From Paracyclopina nana (taxonomy: Eukaryota > Arthropoda > Copepoda > Cyclopoida > Cyclopettidae), in NCBI GenBank assembly GCA_019096065.1, contig JAGUCH010000003.1, positions 8,370,001 to 8,434,000 on the forward strand: DNA of 64,000 nt, in the 5' to 3' direction. A model generated the notes under the pieces. The model made no database searches, was not told the DNA's origin, and saw only the letters and a program-made list of their open reading frames with translations. This document shows positions 23,319-38,300 of this stretch, one piece after another. A program made the translations under genes and the position numbers. Every line of letters begins with the position of its first letter. Positions within the stretch are counted from its first letter, which is position 1.

Positions 23319-26300
23319 GCAAGTCCTTTTTTCACATTTTCAATCCCACACTCATGAGGTGAATCTCAAGTGTGGAAAGAGACACACACTGCGGCAAAAA
23401 TGTGACCCCTCTTCATTGTAAGAGCTTGGAAGTATGTAGTAGCCTTCGTCGTGGCAAGGATTTTTTCGCAAACCTTTTCGTGAAGATTTCAATGTACTAC
23501 ATAGCAGTCTAGGGTATAGCAGGTGGCTTTTTTGCAGCCACTAGCTTCTACAAAAGTCGGAATAGCTGTGAATACGAAAAAACCAGCTCAAGAACCACAC
23601 TTCCCAAATCGAATTTGAAATCGTCAATATATGCAGAAACTCGTTTTACTAGCTGCTATGCATATACAGGAATTCATTCTGGGTATTTTTGTGACTCTAT
23701 TGAAATAATGCTCGACGTGGGGAAATATTTGAGCAAAACTGCACGCACATTGGTCTGGAACTAAACGGGTATGTACATATATACTTATTTGATGATGCAT
23801 ACTAGCTTTCAAATGTTTATTGAGATTGATGGTAGTGCTTTTCGATTTACTGTATGCGCGTGCTCTTTGAAAAACCTTGCCGTTCTTTCAAAAGCATCTG
23901 CATCCCCTTTTTTTCCTTCTACAACCCCCTAAAATAATTGAAGTAGGGGCTCCTTTGCAAATCAAGAGCTACTACTACAGCAATCGAAAAAAGTGCTTTA
24001 CAAGCGAAAGGGAAGCGTGCCCAGAAGAAGTAGTAAAAATTTGCCCGGGGGTGTGGTACAAAAGGGCCATAGTTGAGAGTTCACTATGGACTTTATGAGA
24101 AAAGAAAGCCCAGCTATTGCAATTTCCTCTCCTACTTCATTTTATTCAAGGCCCCCCAGGTGACATGGAAAAATTGCTGGCTTTTTGTTACTACGTACAT
24201 TTATGCTGCTATGCTACGCGTTGAAACTCAGGATAATAATAATAACACGTTGCATGCTCGAGCTCTGCAAATTGATGCAGGAGCAGCAGCAAATGATGCA
24301 TCGATTCCTTACGCTCAATAACCCATCCGGATTTTCGGCGTAATTCTTCATACGTATATTTATGAGTGTTGTTATGTGCGTGGGGCTCTAACCCAGGAAT
24401 TCGCCATGTGCGCGCGCTTTTATGAGCACCATATACCATGAGGCAAAAAAAGTTTTGTTGCCCCACAATTTTTGCACTTGAGCTATATGGAAACAATGGG
24501 AGAATGTTGTTGGTCTGGCTCCGCATACAAAGGGACTTTTTGAGGCCTTCAAGTGGAGTTGGACTAGCATAGTAGAAAAAAAGGCCATCGTTCGCTGTTG
24601 TGGTGGCGAAGGAGCCATCAAACCTTAACCATGTTCTCACAGCCTTGGTTGTGTTGAAGCATATTTGTGGCCTATTTTTGTGGCTGCTGCTGCTGCTGCT
24701 CCGGAATAAAGTGGAATTTTATGACATCAGCAGCTAGCAGTATGATCAAACATGCAAGAGGGCTCACTATTACTCTTTATAAGCCCCTCTCCTGCAGGAC
24801 GACAACGTCCTTGCTGCTTATGGGGCTCTCGTAAGCTCGGCTGTTGGAGAAGCTTTTATCTCCATTCACCAGCAGCAGCCTTGGTTTCTCTTACAAAAGC
24901 TCGGCATATTACTCCTCCATGTGCTGATTGGCTGGGCGTGGCCCACTTTTAATTGAGGATCGTCTTGATGGCTGGCTGCACACACTTGATAAATCGGCAT
25001 GCAGCCATGGCACCCCCAATATCGTGTTTCGATTGCTGTTCTTCGTTCTTGTGCTGATTTTCTGATGAATGGGCTTTCCCGTCGTTTTTGCCCACCCATC
25101 GTTTAATCCACTTGACATAAGTAATTGACTTTTTGCTGTGATCTATGGCTTTGCGAGCAGGCAACCTCGTGGTTCATAAATTAGGCAGCATTTTCGCGCA
25201 GCCGAGAATTCGTTAAAGGAAACTTGGAGCAGTTTGACAAGTATGCTTTCTTGACACCTTTGGGGTCAGGCCTCGTATCAAGTTTTATCATGCTCTCCTA
25301 GAGCTTCGAGTTTCTTGAAAAGTTGCGAATTTTCTCTGGGTTTCACGTTACACCAAGCCAGACACGTGTAAGGCGTGTATCCTTCATTTTTTCTCGTATT
25401 GTAATATTGTAGCTCCCATGGGAGTTTTTGCGTCATGTGAGAAGCTTCATTATGAGAGTTGGCTGAAAGGGTTAATTTTTTTTTCGCGCGCGCGAGTTTC
25501 TTTGAAGTGCTGCCATATGACTGTAAGCAAATTGGCAGATTTCGTCGGCTAGAAACCAGGTCAGGCGAGATGGTGAGCGTCGAAAGTTAAGGAGGTGCTC
25601 ATTTAGAGCCCCATTTCTTGCTCACACGCTTCCAAGCTGAAATCTACAACCATCGTCGTCGGCCTTAAGACTGGTGAAGGCCGTTCTACATGGTGCTTTT
25701 GTTTTCAGCAACACAATAAACATTAAGGAATGCACACTCGTGAAAGCAGCGCGAGAATTTGCAGGTAAATCATCTGCAGATTTCTAGAGGCCTAGCCCGT
25801 CATCATCTGCTGCTGTGACAGGTGTGAAAAAGCTTGTTTTTGGCTTTGAAATGCCCCATTGTGAAGAAAATTCCTGGGGATCCAGTGGGCCAGGGATGAA
25901 AGGCTTTGCCATCTCATTTTCAGTATAAGAAGGACCTCATCTTTATGAAGTGGCAACGTACTACTATTTTATGTGGTTAGACGATGACAGCTTCCTTCTT
26001 AAAGCAACTCTATTTGCCACTGAAATTCAGTGTGCTATAGCAGTAAACCTTGAACAGAATGCTTTCCCCGGTCAGTTTGACCGTATGTACTAGCCTGGAG
26101 GCTCATTGTTTCTTTTATGGTTGGAATTGACTGTAAATCGTCGTCGATTGTTTTCTTGCAATGTTGTCTAGGCTCATAAATCTGTAAGGAGATGTTAGCA
26201 AACAAGGCCTGTGAGAGCCATTTCTTTTTTTCTGCCAACAGTGTCAGTTTCTCTGAGCATGCCAGAATATATGGGGCGAATGTGAACACAATAAAAGTTT

Positions 26301-29300
26301 TCCACGCAATGAAATTCCAAAGTAATGGGCTCCTCTTGGCCTCGTCCGAATCTGAGCTTGCTGGTATACAGCTAGCTTGCCTGCAAAAGATCAAGGTGTG
26401 GTTTCAGCGAAATTGCCTTTCACTCTCACAAAGGATTCTTCTTCAAAAGTTTCCTCCTGCTCCTCGCCAAATATGAAGTTTGCACCACTTCAACTGCTGC
26501 TGGTTACAACTACGAGCTACAAATTTCGTTACTTTGACACGTGGATGTGTGCGCGGGAATCCGCAAAACTTTACTCCTTCAGCCTCATTTTTCATGGCCC
26601 TGTACATAAAGTTCGTCTTCCACAACTTGTGCCACAAATCATCCTCAATAATCCCCCTCATGTTGTTATAATGTTGTGCTCCTATTTATTGCTAAATGAG
26701 CCTTTTAGGAACCTTTTGTGTGTGGCAGTAGCACAACTACTACATTTTCGCCTGGACTTGGTTCCGAGCACTCATCGAAATTGGAATTTCAAATACGAGC
26801 TGTACAAAGTGAAGTAATAGTATATACCTGCATGCTGTCAGATCACGTATATGTGTATGCTATACTATATGGTGCAAATATCCTCCAGTTGTCACTTACT
26901 CGGATGAAAAACGAGTGCAAAAAGTCGAGTTGTGGCAAGGATGTATAGCAAAGAAGTAGAATTGTTGTTGCTGTTAAACTAATGCTCCCTTGGGACGCGA
27001 AGAGACCCTGATAAACTCACGGAGCTCGTTTCTTTAATTAACACCTGAAGCTGCTTTCTCATATTGAAAAAATACCATTATTACATGCATGGCGTAGTAC
27101 TACTACTACATAGTCCATATATCGGCGTTTTCATGCAAAGAAGTCCCACTTAGCCTTGTCAATAGCTAGATGACAGAAAACTCACTGAGGGAAAAACATG
27201 AGGGAAAATGTTTTCCCTGTTGGGCAAGCTGCAGCAGCAGTGTATCTACGATATTATTGCCATGTTGTATTTTTATTACAAATTAATGGCTTTTTCTCCA
27301 GCTCTCCGAGGTCAGAAGGCCTACTGCGCTCTAGTGAGCCAAAAAAGGCCAGTAACTTACCTAGTTAATATTGGCAAAGCAATAAAATTATCGACCACAA
27401 AGGATCTGCTAGCACAGCTATTCTTAGGAGTGGAAGGTGAGCCCCAGTTCGAAAGCAAAGCATCAATTTACGAGCCAATCTTCAAGTGGAGAAGTAGGCC
27501 AAGGGAAGCAGCTTCAAGAGGAGGAGGAGGAAAAAGTAGTGTTATTGTGTTTGCAAATAGAGTAGCATTCCTGAGCTCATGCTGGCCGGTTTCAGCATAG
27601 CATTGGTACACGTACCAGCATCTGTGGAACATATACCACTACTTCGCGCTGCGTTTCCTGGAAAAATTGCAATTGCCATATTGTAGTAGTCTCAGGTAAT
27701 ATAGAATTGCTATAGAGGGCATTTTATTTGCCTGCTTGGCAAATGGTGGATGGTGTCTTTTGTGGCTTTTTAAGCAGGCTTCGTACCGTGGCTATTATTC
27801 TTGTCTTGAGCCAGGAAGTGGAGCGAAACCAGCATGTGTCTGGTTTTGATATAACGAGGACATAACAGGGTGTCTCGCATTATCGGTCGTCACCGTTTGC
27901 CTCGTCGTCTTTGCATGTGGCAATTTTTCTGCACACCACCAAGGAACTTCCATATAAACAGTTATGAGCTATTCATCCTGAGGAATGACACTTTCCAAGC
28001 AATAAGGGTTCCCATATTCGCATATTGCACAGCAGGTAGCAGCTATACGAATGCAATATTATTATGCTACACAATACCATCTTATGCCAAATAGTAATTG
28101 GTTTCTTGCTGATTTGACCGGATTGTCGACTCACAATATGCTGCATTTAGCCTCGTTCTTTGGCTTCAGGTTATTTTTAAGCACTAGCGAAAAATTCACC
28201 AGGAAGCAAAACAATTTATGCTCAGAAAATGTAGATGAGGCAACTTTAAACGTTTCTGCTTTTTCATTACTTTCTGCTAATTTGCTTTTGCTGATCCTAT
28301 GCCAAACTAGGAATACGAGGAAAACTTTTCTCCAGCCAATCTCTGGCCTTTTTCAGGGCCAACAGTAAATACTCAAATAACGTTCTTCTTCAACAAGTGA
28401 TGGCAAAATCGTGTACCGTTAAGGTCAGCAGCAAGATTGACAAGCTTGAAGAGCAATTCTAGCCACACTGATTAATCCCCTATCGCCTTTTTCTGACTGA
28501 CTGACCAGACCAGAAACCAGGCTTAGCAATCGTGGCCTAAAAACCACTGAAGGCCAACTTTGATTAAGGAACAGAAGATATACTATAGTCCTACCACACC
28601 ACCAACTGTGTTTTCCTCCAAGCCACTGCTTTTTGGACCTTGGAAAGCAGATCCGGTGTTGTAGTTCACTTAAGTGGTATCATTTGGTCGTATATGGTGG
28701 GAAACATCTTAATTCAAGTGAGCAGAAGAAGCTGGTGGGAAAGTCCTTGATTTGGCAAGAAAGGGCAACAAAGAAAGGCCTCTTTGGATAGAAGTCGAAC
28801 TCGATCTCATCTACGAGAGAAAGCCATCAAAGGGGGAAGGTTTGGGTAAAAAACCTGGCCACTGCTATCTCGATTCTCTCTTCGTTTTCTTATCGAAATC
28901 GATGGACACCCATAGTTCTTGATCGCCAATTCCCAGGACATGGAGAACTGCTTTTTTTGCACGGTCTGCTCAATTACCTGGAAAAGGTCATGAAATAGCT
29001 AGTCGGACTTGTTTTTGCTCGGACATCATAAATATTTTCTTTTCAGCAACCACATAGCGCTGCGTTCCATCGAGTAGCAAAACAATCCAATAAAAGTTTG
29101 CAGTACTTGGAAAAATGTGTGTTTTCCGCCAAATTGGCTGAATCTAGCTTCGGTACATCCAGCAAAAATGCAAGATGACTGCCAGAAAGCCCAATTTAAG
29201 AACACACTTTATTTAGGCTGTACCCTAGCCATAGTAAAACGAGCTTAAACGTTTTTTTATTGATGGCATGACATTGTAGGCTTCTGGCTTTATGCATGGG

Positions 29301-32300
29301 AAAAGGTAATTTTGGAGAAGGTTTCAAGCTTGGTCTGTCGTGCTTTTTAATTTATAGCCATCATTCTTTCATTTATACGAGCATTATCCAAAAAACGTGT
29401 CTGTCTAGACTTTCCTAGATTCATTTACTTCAGGGGGTCAGAAAATAACCCCTCAAAACCTTCTTCTTCCAATAAAGTTAGCCAGTTGCCCCCTTCTTAG
29501 CCACCACATTTTTCCATTAGTTGTGTCCCTAGGATTAGAAAGAATATTAGTTAGCCCCCCTCAGCAGCTATTTTCGGACGTTGGATTTTTCTCCTTTGAA
29601 GAACGCTGCATTAATAAAAGAATATGCCATGTGCTTGCTAAATTGCAAAACTTTCCCTTTATGTACTACGAAGCTAGTTGTCCACTGTCATTATGGTGAA
29701 AGGTTGTTCATTATCATCCAGTGGCTAAATAGCGAGGGCTGATTCCTGATATTAAAGTAGCATGTACAACCGCTATACAAGTACTTCGTGGTGGGTGGGG
29801 TGGTAATTGCTTCATTAAACATGCAATTAAGGTGATCGAATTAACTTTGACAGGATTGTTGTCACACGTCACCATTTTTCAGAGCTCGTCTCTTGCTCAA
29901 CTTTCACTTGGCCAACTCAGGCAATTTTGCCACAAAAGCAGCCTGCAATAGGAATTCTGGCTGATTATTGTGTCTTCTTTTTTGTGACAAGGTAGACAAT
30001 TAGTAGTGTCTTTCTTACTTTAACCACACAGCTGGCTGGGCAATTAGGCAATTGTCGTAACGAGACCATCAAATTGTGTCCAATATAACAAAAGTGTGCT
30101 CCAAATCATTTACAATATGCAGGTAGTGCTATATTTATTATTGTGTGTACCATATCTCAAGGCTATTTCTTCTTTATTCGACTGTCTCCCCTTCTTCGTT
30201 GCGATCAGATACGACGACGAAAGTAGCACACAATCGTTAGCAGAAAAGGTCTTTTGTTTTTGTGTGTGCAAAACTCGAAAAGCCTGCTAGTTTTGCTGTT
30301 GCAAGCTGCTGCTGCTGCTGCTGGGGAACATGGTGGTTTTTTGGGGAAGAAGGACACTAATGAACATTGAACAACAATGTTACAAAAGGGAGGAGGCCAC
30401 CAGAGCTCGGTACTTTGTGGCCAATAATTTTGCCAACATAACAGCTAACATGGCCAGGCAGCATTCAGCCAAATTGGGTTGCCAATACTTCATAGACGAC
30501 TTGTTTTTCAGAGCTTGATGACTATAACACACAGCTAAATGCGTGGTGTACATAGTAGGTGGTGCGGCCTGATAAGATCCTGCATGTACTCTATAGTAGG
30601 TAGAGAGTAAGGCGTATCGCAGCAGCCAAAAGCAAGATTATTCCCTCAAGAGTCGTTAACCCCTGTAGCCTATCTTAAGAATCCTTGGGAGACTTCACAA
30701 AAGAGCAGCTCTCTGATGGAGATGCAGATCAGACGAGAAGCAAGCATCAATGTGAGAATTATCCCTGCTTACCTTAAAACCCCCTGGTGACTTTTTCCAA
30801 ATCTTTTGAAAAGGCTTGGGATTATAGCAACATATACAAATAAATACACAAAGCTGTGAACTTTCCAACGGCTGGCCTAATTCCAGTGTTACGTAATCAT
30901 GGTGTGAGCTGGATGCAGATGACAGTGTAACCTTTCTTGCACCTCGTCCCAAAGGAGTGGTGCCTTTCTTGGCATACTCAGCTAGTCTAAGCCAATTCCC
31001 GAAGAATTGTCTTTTCATCCAATCTCATTCTAGGATCCGCTGCATATAGCTAAGTCAATTGCATTAGCTCTCCCATTGAGATGATGGTATGCATTACCTC
31101 TCCGTTCACATAGGACAACTTTGTTGTGCTTTTTTATGCTCCGCTCTAAAAAAGTTCTTGATCATCCCATTGCCGATCAAATGAAGCAAATTGAGCTGAA
31201 AAAGACGACGTCGCTGACTTGGCCAAAATCTTTATCTTCCCCCCTATATACGAGCTGCTCTTGTCTGTCCATCCTCTTTTGGAAATTGATGGCAGCTATG
31301 GCAAACTGTTTTTTGCTACCACTGCTTTAGATAGCTTCTTCTTAGCAAAATAAGCGCTCAAACTTTGCAGGACTGCATGTATATGGCTCTAGAGGCGGCT
31401 AGTTTGTTGTATTATAAGAAAGCCAAGGGGACTTCCTAATGAATTTTATGCAAATCTGATAAATTCCAAAATGGCTTTCACAATTGGCAAAGATGCACAT
31501 TCAATAAAACCATTTATCAGGATATACACAATGCACGCAGAAAATGGTCTTTTGACTCGTATAAAGAAGAAAGCATTGGCAGAAGCTTATAAGACTCAGA
31601 GTAACAGTGGATTGAAACAAAAAGTAAAAGAAAGAAAGCTCATGGCGAAGCAGCTCGGTCCAATATTCGCGAAAGTAGAAGAAGTCGTGACACGTGAACT
31701 CTTCTTTACGAGTAGGGCAACCAAGCTCGCATGTCCTCTAAAAAGTAAATGTCATCGAGCTGCAATTGCTGCTCTACTACTGCGATATCAAAGGAGGTGT
31801 GAATTGCCAAGTAGTATGCATGGAAATCTTGATTGACACAGATTTGATATTGACATTTTTACTTAGATCAAGTGCCAGTCATGCCCTATCATCGACATAT
31901 TTCTCCTGTGCGCCAGCATGAAATGAAAAGTGGCTCCAAGCATCGTGTATACAGTTGAGCTAACCTCAAGGCAGTAGACAATGCTAGTATTATTGGCCTT
32001 TATTTGTTGTGAGAGCCAACAGCAACTCCCTTGGGACTTGCCTTCATTTTCACGACTTTGAGTGCGCCTGTGTGTAATTAACAGAATTCTGTTTTTCCAG
32101 CTGAAATCTCTCGGTTAGTCGTTTGCCCTAAAATTGGATGAAGGATCATTTTTCCTCGCTATACTATGGCATAGCTTTAGGGTTGAAATTTGCTCCCCCT
32201 CCATCTTTCGAAGTATATTGCTGCTGCTTTCGATTTTCTGCATACTGACTGAGATTTCCGGAAGCCAACCACTCGATCGTTGTCGTCTCTTTGTCGGTCT

Positions 32301-35300
32301 TTTAGTCACGTTCCTCTCTAGATGATCGGGATCCGTGTTAGGGTCCTAATCCAATTTACCATGATAAAAAAGTAGTGAGAATATCTCATGCTATGGAAGC
32401 TAGGCTTTTTACCACCACGGGTAAACTCTGCCAATGACAAGGTGTGACTAGTTAGACGTGAAAATTATACCAATTTCTTGCATGCACCATTGGAATCGAT
32501 GGGAAGAAAAAATCACTTTTAGTAAAGGAGCATTCTCTTTTATCTGCTTCGAATTATTTAAGACCTGGGGCTTTCTGCTTGGGGAAGAGTGTGGAATCGT
32601 AGTATTTAGTAGGGGAGGACGAGGAATGGAAAATCAACATTCAAAGATGGCAGGTTGATGATGCATGACGATGACGACGACTGCTTTTCCAGCCCTGAAT
32701 TGTAAAGACTCCATGCAGCAGATGCCAAAAAAGTACTTGTCGACAGAGAAAAGCTAGTACACCACCGATGCCAAATGGATAAAAAGCCCCATGCACAAAT
32801 GTAGCAGTAGCAACGAAGAGTGTATTTGGAGAAGATTACTATGGGATACTTTACAATGCCATTGACCATGATGCTACTACTACTACAAGGCTTTCTTGCA
32901 GTGCACTTAGCTCTCTGAGCTCACAAAAGGCCCTGACACAGCTAAACTTATGGAAAGTGTTGGAAAACTTTATGACGCGAGTCGCAAGCAGGATTGCTGT
33001 AGAAAATACGTAGATTTGAAATTGCCAACGCAATATTGGCGAAAATGGAGAAGGTAATTGCCAAATCCACTTAACCGGCTAGAATAGTATATATATACCT
33101 GCTGCGAAAAACATTGGTGGGAATCAGGTGAAAGCATGTGAGAAAAATGTCAAGATGTCAACGTGGAACACAATGCCTTCCAATGAGCTGAAACGAAGCT
33201 TTGAGAGAAAGACAGATACGAGAATTTGCTGCTGTCTTCCAATTTAAGTAAGGAAAGGTCAATTTTCTTCAAGTACCTTGTACTACAATTGTGTGGATGT
33301 ACATCAGAATAACAAGATTACTACTAGACATACTACAGAAGCTTTTCGAAAGCATTTCATTTGATTGGTTCTGCCACAACCGTTGAGAAAAGCTTTTTAA
33401 CTCGCCAAGACGTTGGAATATGATCAAAAAAGGGAAAGGTGCTCCCTTGGGAGTTTTGAACAGAAAGGGCAATCCATCACAAATATGTGACAAATATTTG
33501 GTGGTGTTATGGCAATGCACAATTCATATTGAACAGAGTATACGTTTAAGTACCAAAACTGTACATAAGGGAAGGGACCCTCTCGTCTGACATTTTCATA
33601 GCTTTTTTTCAATGGGGGCAGAGTGTGAGCTGCAAGGAATAAGTGGTCTATTGTTCAGATTAGGCTAGACCCTCGAGGGCATTGAACCATAATATCCTCT
33701 CAGCAATGTGTCATCATCCTTGATCATATCTATTCAAAATTGCCATTTTTGCGGTTTTTCCATCTTGAACAAAGCTCCCTGGCTACCAAACGTGGCATCT
33801 TATGAATACTCAGCTTTCCTTCGAATGCAGCTGTGAAGCCTGATATATGAATTTCCCCTGCCTTTAAGTGGGCTTTCAGGGACTATCTCTTGCTGTAGCT
33901 CAGTTTTGTCCCAAAAGCCATTAGGGCCAATTATCTGACAATGAAATTGTGTCGAGGTGCTTGGTACAATTAATTATGCGACACTTGGTAGGTGCTAAGT
34001 GTGGCATTTCCCCTTAATATAAAGAATAGAGAGTGAGTGAGCTATTGCGGTATCATGTTTCTGGATTTCTGTTTGTAAGATCTTTTATTCTCCTTGACGA
34101 CTGGGGATAAATATTCGAGGAGGGAAAGTGCATCGCACACAAGTACAACAATTGGTGAATCCTGACAGCAGAACCCTTCTGCTCCTTCTACTTGTCTTAG
34201 CTGTCTGGTTCGCAAAGCCAACTCGTGTACAAAGGTTTCACGCGTTGGCTCTGCCATAAAAATTGCTTCATTTTCGTGCGTTAACATTAGGGAAAAGACT
34301 CCCCAAAGTGATAATGACACCCCTTACTTCGACAGTGTACTGTAGCAAGAAAAAGGTGAAAACCATTTTCAGGAAAGCTTTCACTCAGGGTGCAAGTTAC
34401 ATTTCATGCGTTTAACTAATCATGGTGTGCCACTAGGGTCAGAATGCATAGTAGATTCATATTTGTCTGAAACGTTTTTCATGGGTGTAGTAGACAGCCC
34501 CAACGTGGCATCATAGCAGTGCCAGACTGGCAGCAGTAGAAGATTGGATCCCTCCAGCAGCTCTGCATGTGGACTAAATATATCTTTGGGGAATTCCCTT
34601 GCTAAAGCTCGGAAAACTAAGAGGAATGAGTAAAAGAAAATAGGGAGGAGCGAATTGAGCACTACGTAAAGTTTTCTCAGTAAAACGACAGAAGCAGAAA
34701 GTGAGCTAGCTGGTGCTAGTAGTTTTGGAAGAGCGGATGTAAATGCTATGCTTGCTTTTACCAAAGTTTCTTCACGGAAAGGGATTTTCATTTTGGGGGG
34801 TAAATCGTCTCATGGGGGTGGGTTCATTCCGCGCTCGGAATACAAAGCAAACTTTATAAGTCAACTTGAAGCACGACGATCGAGGCTGAAAAACATCGAG
34901 TTTCAGTGGATGATTGATTGTTACATCACGTAATATGAAGATCGCGCGAACAAAAGAAGATCATTAAAGGCGATAGTAATTTTTACAAAAGGCTTTCTCC
35001 TCCCTCCTTCTTGAGGGAGAAAGCTTTTCTTTTTAGCTGGGATGCGCTAAATTTCCCTAGATCGTTATTATTATTACTACACTCTCAAAGCATGAGGGGT
35101 GGCCTGACACACACTCAATTATTTCGCGGAAAATGTGGTTCATTGGAGATACTCGTAAATGCAAGCATCATGCTTTCCAACCCTCTTCCTGCTTCCTGTA
35201 TTGATGACTCTACTAATCCACAGCGTGGCTGAGTGGCCAATTTTGCAAAACAAAGAAAGACGACTCTTCTGCTAACGACTACCAGATAAAACAACTTTCC

Positions 35301-38300
35301 GACTACGTCCCTTTTTTTGAGATCTCCAAAAGAAGTCAGCACCAGACTTGTATTATTGGAGATGAAATCGTAATTTGGATTCAGCGAAACTTTTCCCCAT
35401 TCCCGCCCAATTCGAATTATGTAGTAATACCTTGACAAATCGAGTTTTCCTTCCCCAGTGTGCAGTAGCTCATCTGTGGATGTAGGAGGGTATGAGATAA
35501 TTTGTTATTCGCCCTCTTCGCCTAGATGGATGTATTGAAATAGATTTGGGGTTACTGCTGCATACTATGCTTAATTGGGAATTTCTTAAACAATCATATC
35601 TAGATTAATCTTTGCATTAGCTTTGCTGTCATGGCTGACATAAGCTGCTATTTTCCACAATTGTGTGGGGGTGACAATAATTACTCAAATGGATTGGTCC
35701 CCATTCGATATCCATGAGGGAATTGGCTGCAAAAAGTTTCGACATTCGTCGCTGTTGTTCATTGTGCATCCTTCACCTTCTTCTCCCCTCGGAATGCATT
35801 ATTGGGTTCAGCTTACCCTTTCTTCATATAAGACGGTTCTTCTTTATTGTGATATCGGGTATTGATGCACTTAACATATTGCATATCCTGGTTTGCACAA
35901 CAACCAACGCGGCAGCACAAAATATTTGCGAGCATGAGTTTCTCGCTCATTATCAACGTTCTGGCTGTTGGATATGATGGATAGGCCATATGTAAGCTAT
36001 ATACAATACGTATATGTATTTCTTATGCTTCTGGCGGTCAAATGGTGGCAGTAAATCATGGAAGAATGCCTTGTCATGCCAGACTGTTTATTGCCTCGAT
36101 ATACCTTCGAATGCAGGCCGAAAGCAGTCCAACGTTGCACTTTAAAAGTCGCGAAAAAATAGCCTCATAAAGAAGCTGAAAGGAGTGCTTTATGATTGCT
36201 TTTTTGGCTTCTTGGCCTGGCTGGAATTTGTTACTCTTGATGATGATGTTTGGTGTGGCATGTGCACTTTCCGGGTTCAATATGAGGGCTGTGGTAGCAT
36301 GATGATCATCATGATCATCTCGCGAGGATCCGCTATTACTTTATAAGCAAAAAGTAGCATCTAGCACGGGATGTGGTTTGATCCCTCTTTGCACAGTGGT
36401 TCGAGGGGCTCTGCTGCTTTACCATGTAGGCTTGACCTACTTGGCTGTTACTTCTTGGGGAAGATGGACGTAGGCTGTTCTGGGCTTGTACTTTATTTAT
36501 GTACTGCTTGGACGACATCGTTTTCGTGAAAAAGGGGGTGCGAATAGCTCGAGAACCAAACTACGAAATAAGAGCCCCCACCAGTCTGAAATATTGATGA
36601 GGTGGAATATAACAGCTTTGTTGTTGTTGTGGCGCATATACTATGATATATTATGCGCCTGAAAAAATATAGTGTATAAGGCTGCAAAAGGATTTTCTAA
36701 GCAGTGTGGACAACACTATTCTCAGATACACAGCATAAAAGTTATGGCTCTTTGCAAAAAGTGGTCGTCATATTTTGCAGCAAAAGTCAGCCAAGACTTT
36801 TCGCTGCTAGCTTTGTTGCAAAAGAGCACTTACGGAAATCAAGGCTAAATCTTTTCTCATGTCAGCCTTTTTTGCAATGCCTGCCCTCTATCGACCTGTT
36901 GGATGTAATCAAAGTTAGCTCGTGCCCAAAGTAAGCAATCATCGGAGAGCACTGCAAGCGAGCCACTTAGGAAGTTGGCACACTATACTACTCTGTTACT
37001 ATAGCTACTGGTAATTTATTTCCCTTTCTTTTTTTCGCGAGCTAAGTTTGCCAATTAGCGTGAAAGTGAGTGTAGTACAACTCGCAATCATAATTAGCAC
37101 TTCTTCATGGCAATTGCTCAAATTGATTGCCAGTCAGCAGGGGCTTTCTCTTTTCATCCCATCTTCTCATATCTTTGAAAGAGTTTTTTGGTAGCTGATG
37201 CTCTTGAAAAATGCCGCTCCTCCTTGTCAGAAAACGCCTATTAGTCATCTGTGCTTGTCAGTGAAAGGGCTCCTCCAATCTCAAGAGATTAGATGATAGC
37301 TATCCTTAGCTGGGACGTGAAGATGCAAAAGCAATTCAATGCTCAAGGAACTACAAAACGATCGAGGGAAGAACGATAGCATAAAAAAGCGCAAGAGGAG
37401 GAGGGATAGAATGACCGATTAGCAATTTGATCGATTGGAAGCGCTTGACAAGACGTATTGGAACTACAATTTCTACTTAAGCTTCGACGGCTACTATTAC
37501 TTTTTCGGAGGCTTTCTAATGCCTACATTCTACTGTCTGACAATTTATTAGTCCTAAGTATTGCTAGGTTTGCTCACATGCATAATGCCAAGCTAGTAGC
37601 TACCATTTATGGAAGCTAGCACAATTGTGGAATGCTTGGCTCCATTTACTGTCAACGTCATTGAGATGCAAATAAAGATATGTGCCATTAAGTGCGGCCC
37701 ATGATGAAGATGGATTATCTTTTTCAGGTGAAGTTGAAGGCAAACATCATCAGGCTGAGGAGAATGTTGCTCGCGTTCTGGCCAGAGCTGGAACAAACAT
37801 GACTTTGGCTTGTCCAGGCTTGACTCCAACCTCCTATGTTTACTTAGTGGAATGGAAATGTATTGGCTGTAAATGCACTGGATGTCCCGACCCTAATGGA
37901 GAGGGCATGCGAATAATCCGGTTTAACAACGAACTCACCAGATGGGATACAGCCGCCAAAGACGAAGTGGCTCGTCGGACTCTGGACATCAGGAATTATG
38001 GCCTCAAATTCGGCCCAGTTAGTGCTGAGGACAGCGGAACTTACCTCTGCCTCATCAATAATCGGCATAAACCTGATGCTCTCCTCGAGCTAACCGTTGA
38101 AGGTAGGATTTGCATTGCAAAACAATAATTCTCAGATGGGAAAAGCCTTCCAAGTCAGTCACAGCTGACACCTACAAGGGACTTTTTTGGAATTTGCCGT
38201 ACATACTAGCTACCTAGAGGGGTCGCATGACAAGAAAGCGCCGATTAAACTGCGAGGCTTACTATACATGCTTTTAAAATGGCCTTTAAAACTAGGCTGC

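Larger units (their letters stand above)
23319..37727 (+). other. 14.4 kb GC-AG intron of gene 2
   Basis: The donor is GCAAGT and the acceptor CTTTTTCAG. No protein-coding exon or large transposon is recognised. It has CTG/CAG runs (about 24678 and 30307), four COE-type sites and a short hairpin near 34991-35024. Its length is typical of regulatory first introns of neural genes. Confidence 0.7.

Noticed and set aside
31471..31836. 121-codon + strand frame in the large gene 2 intron.
   Set aside because: No recognisable domain and no codon or splice support. Likely chance in AT-rich DNA, although an unknown exon cannot be fully excluded.
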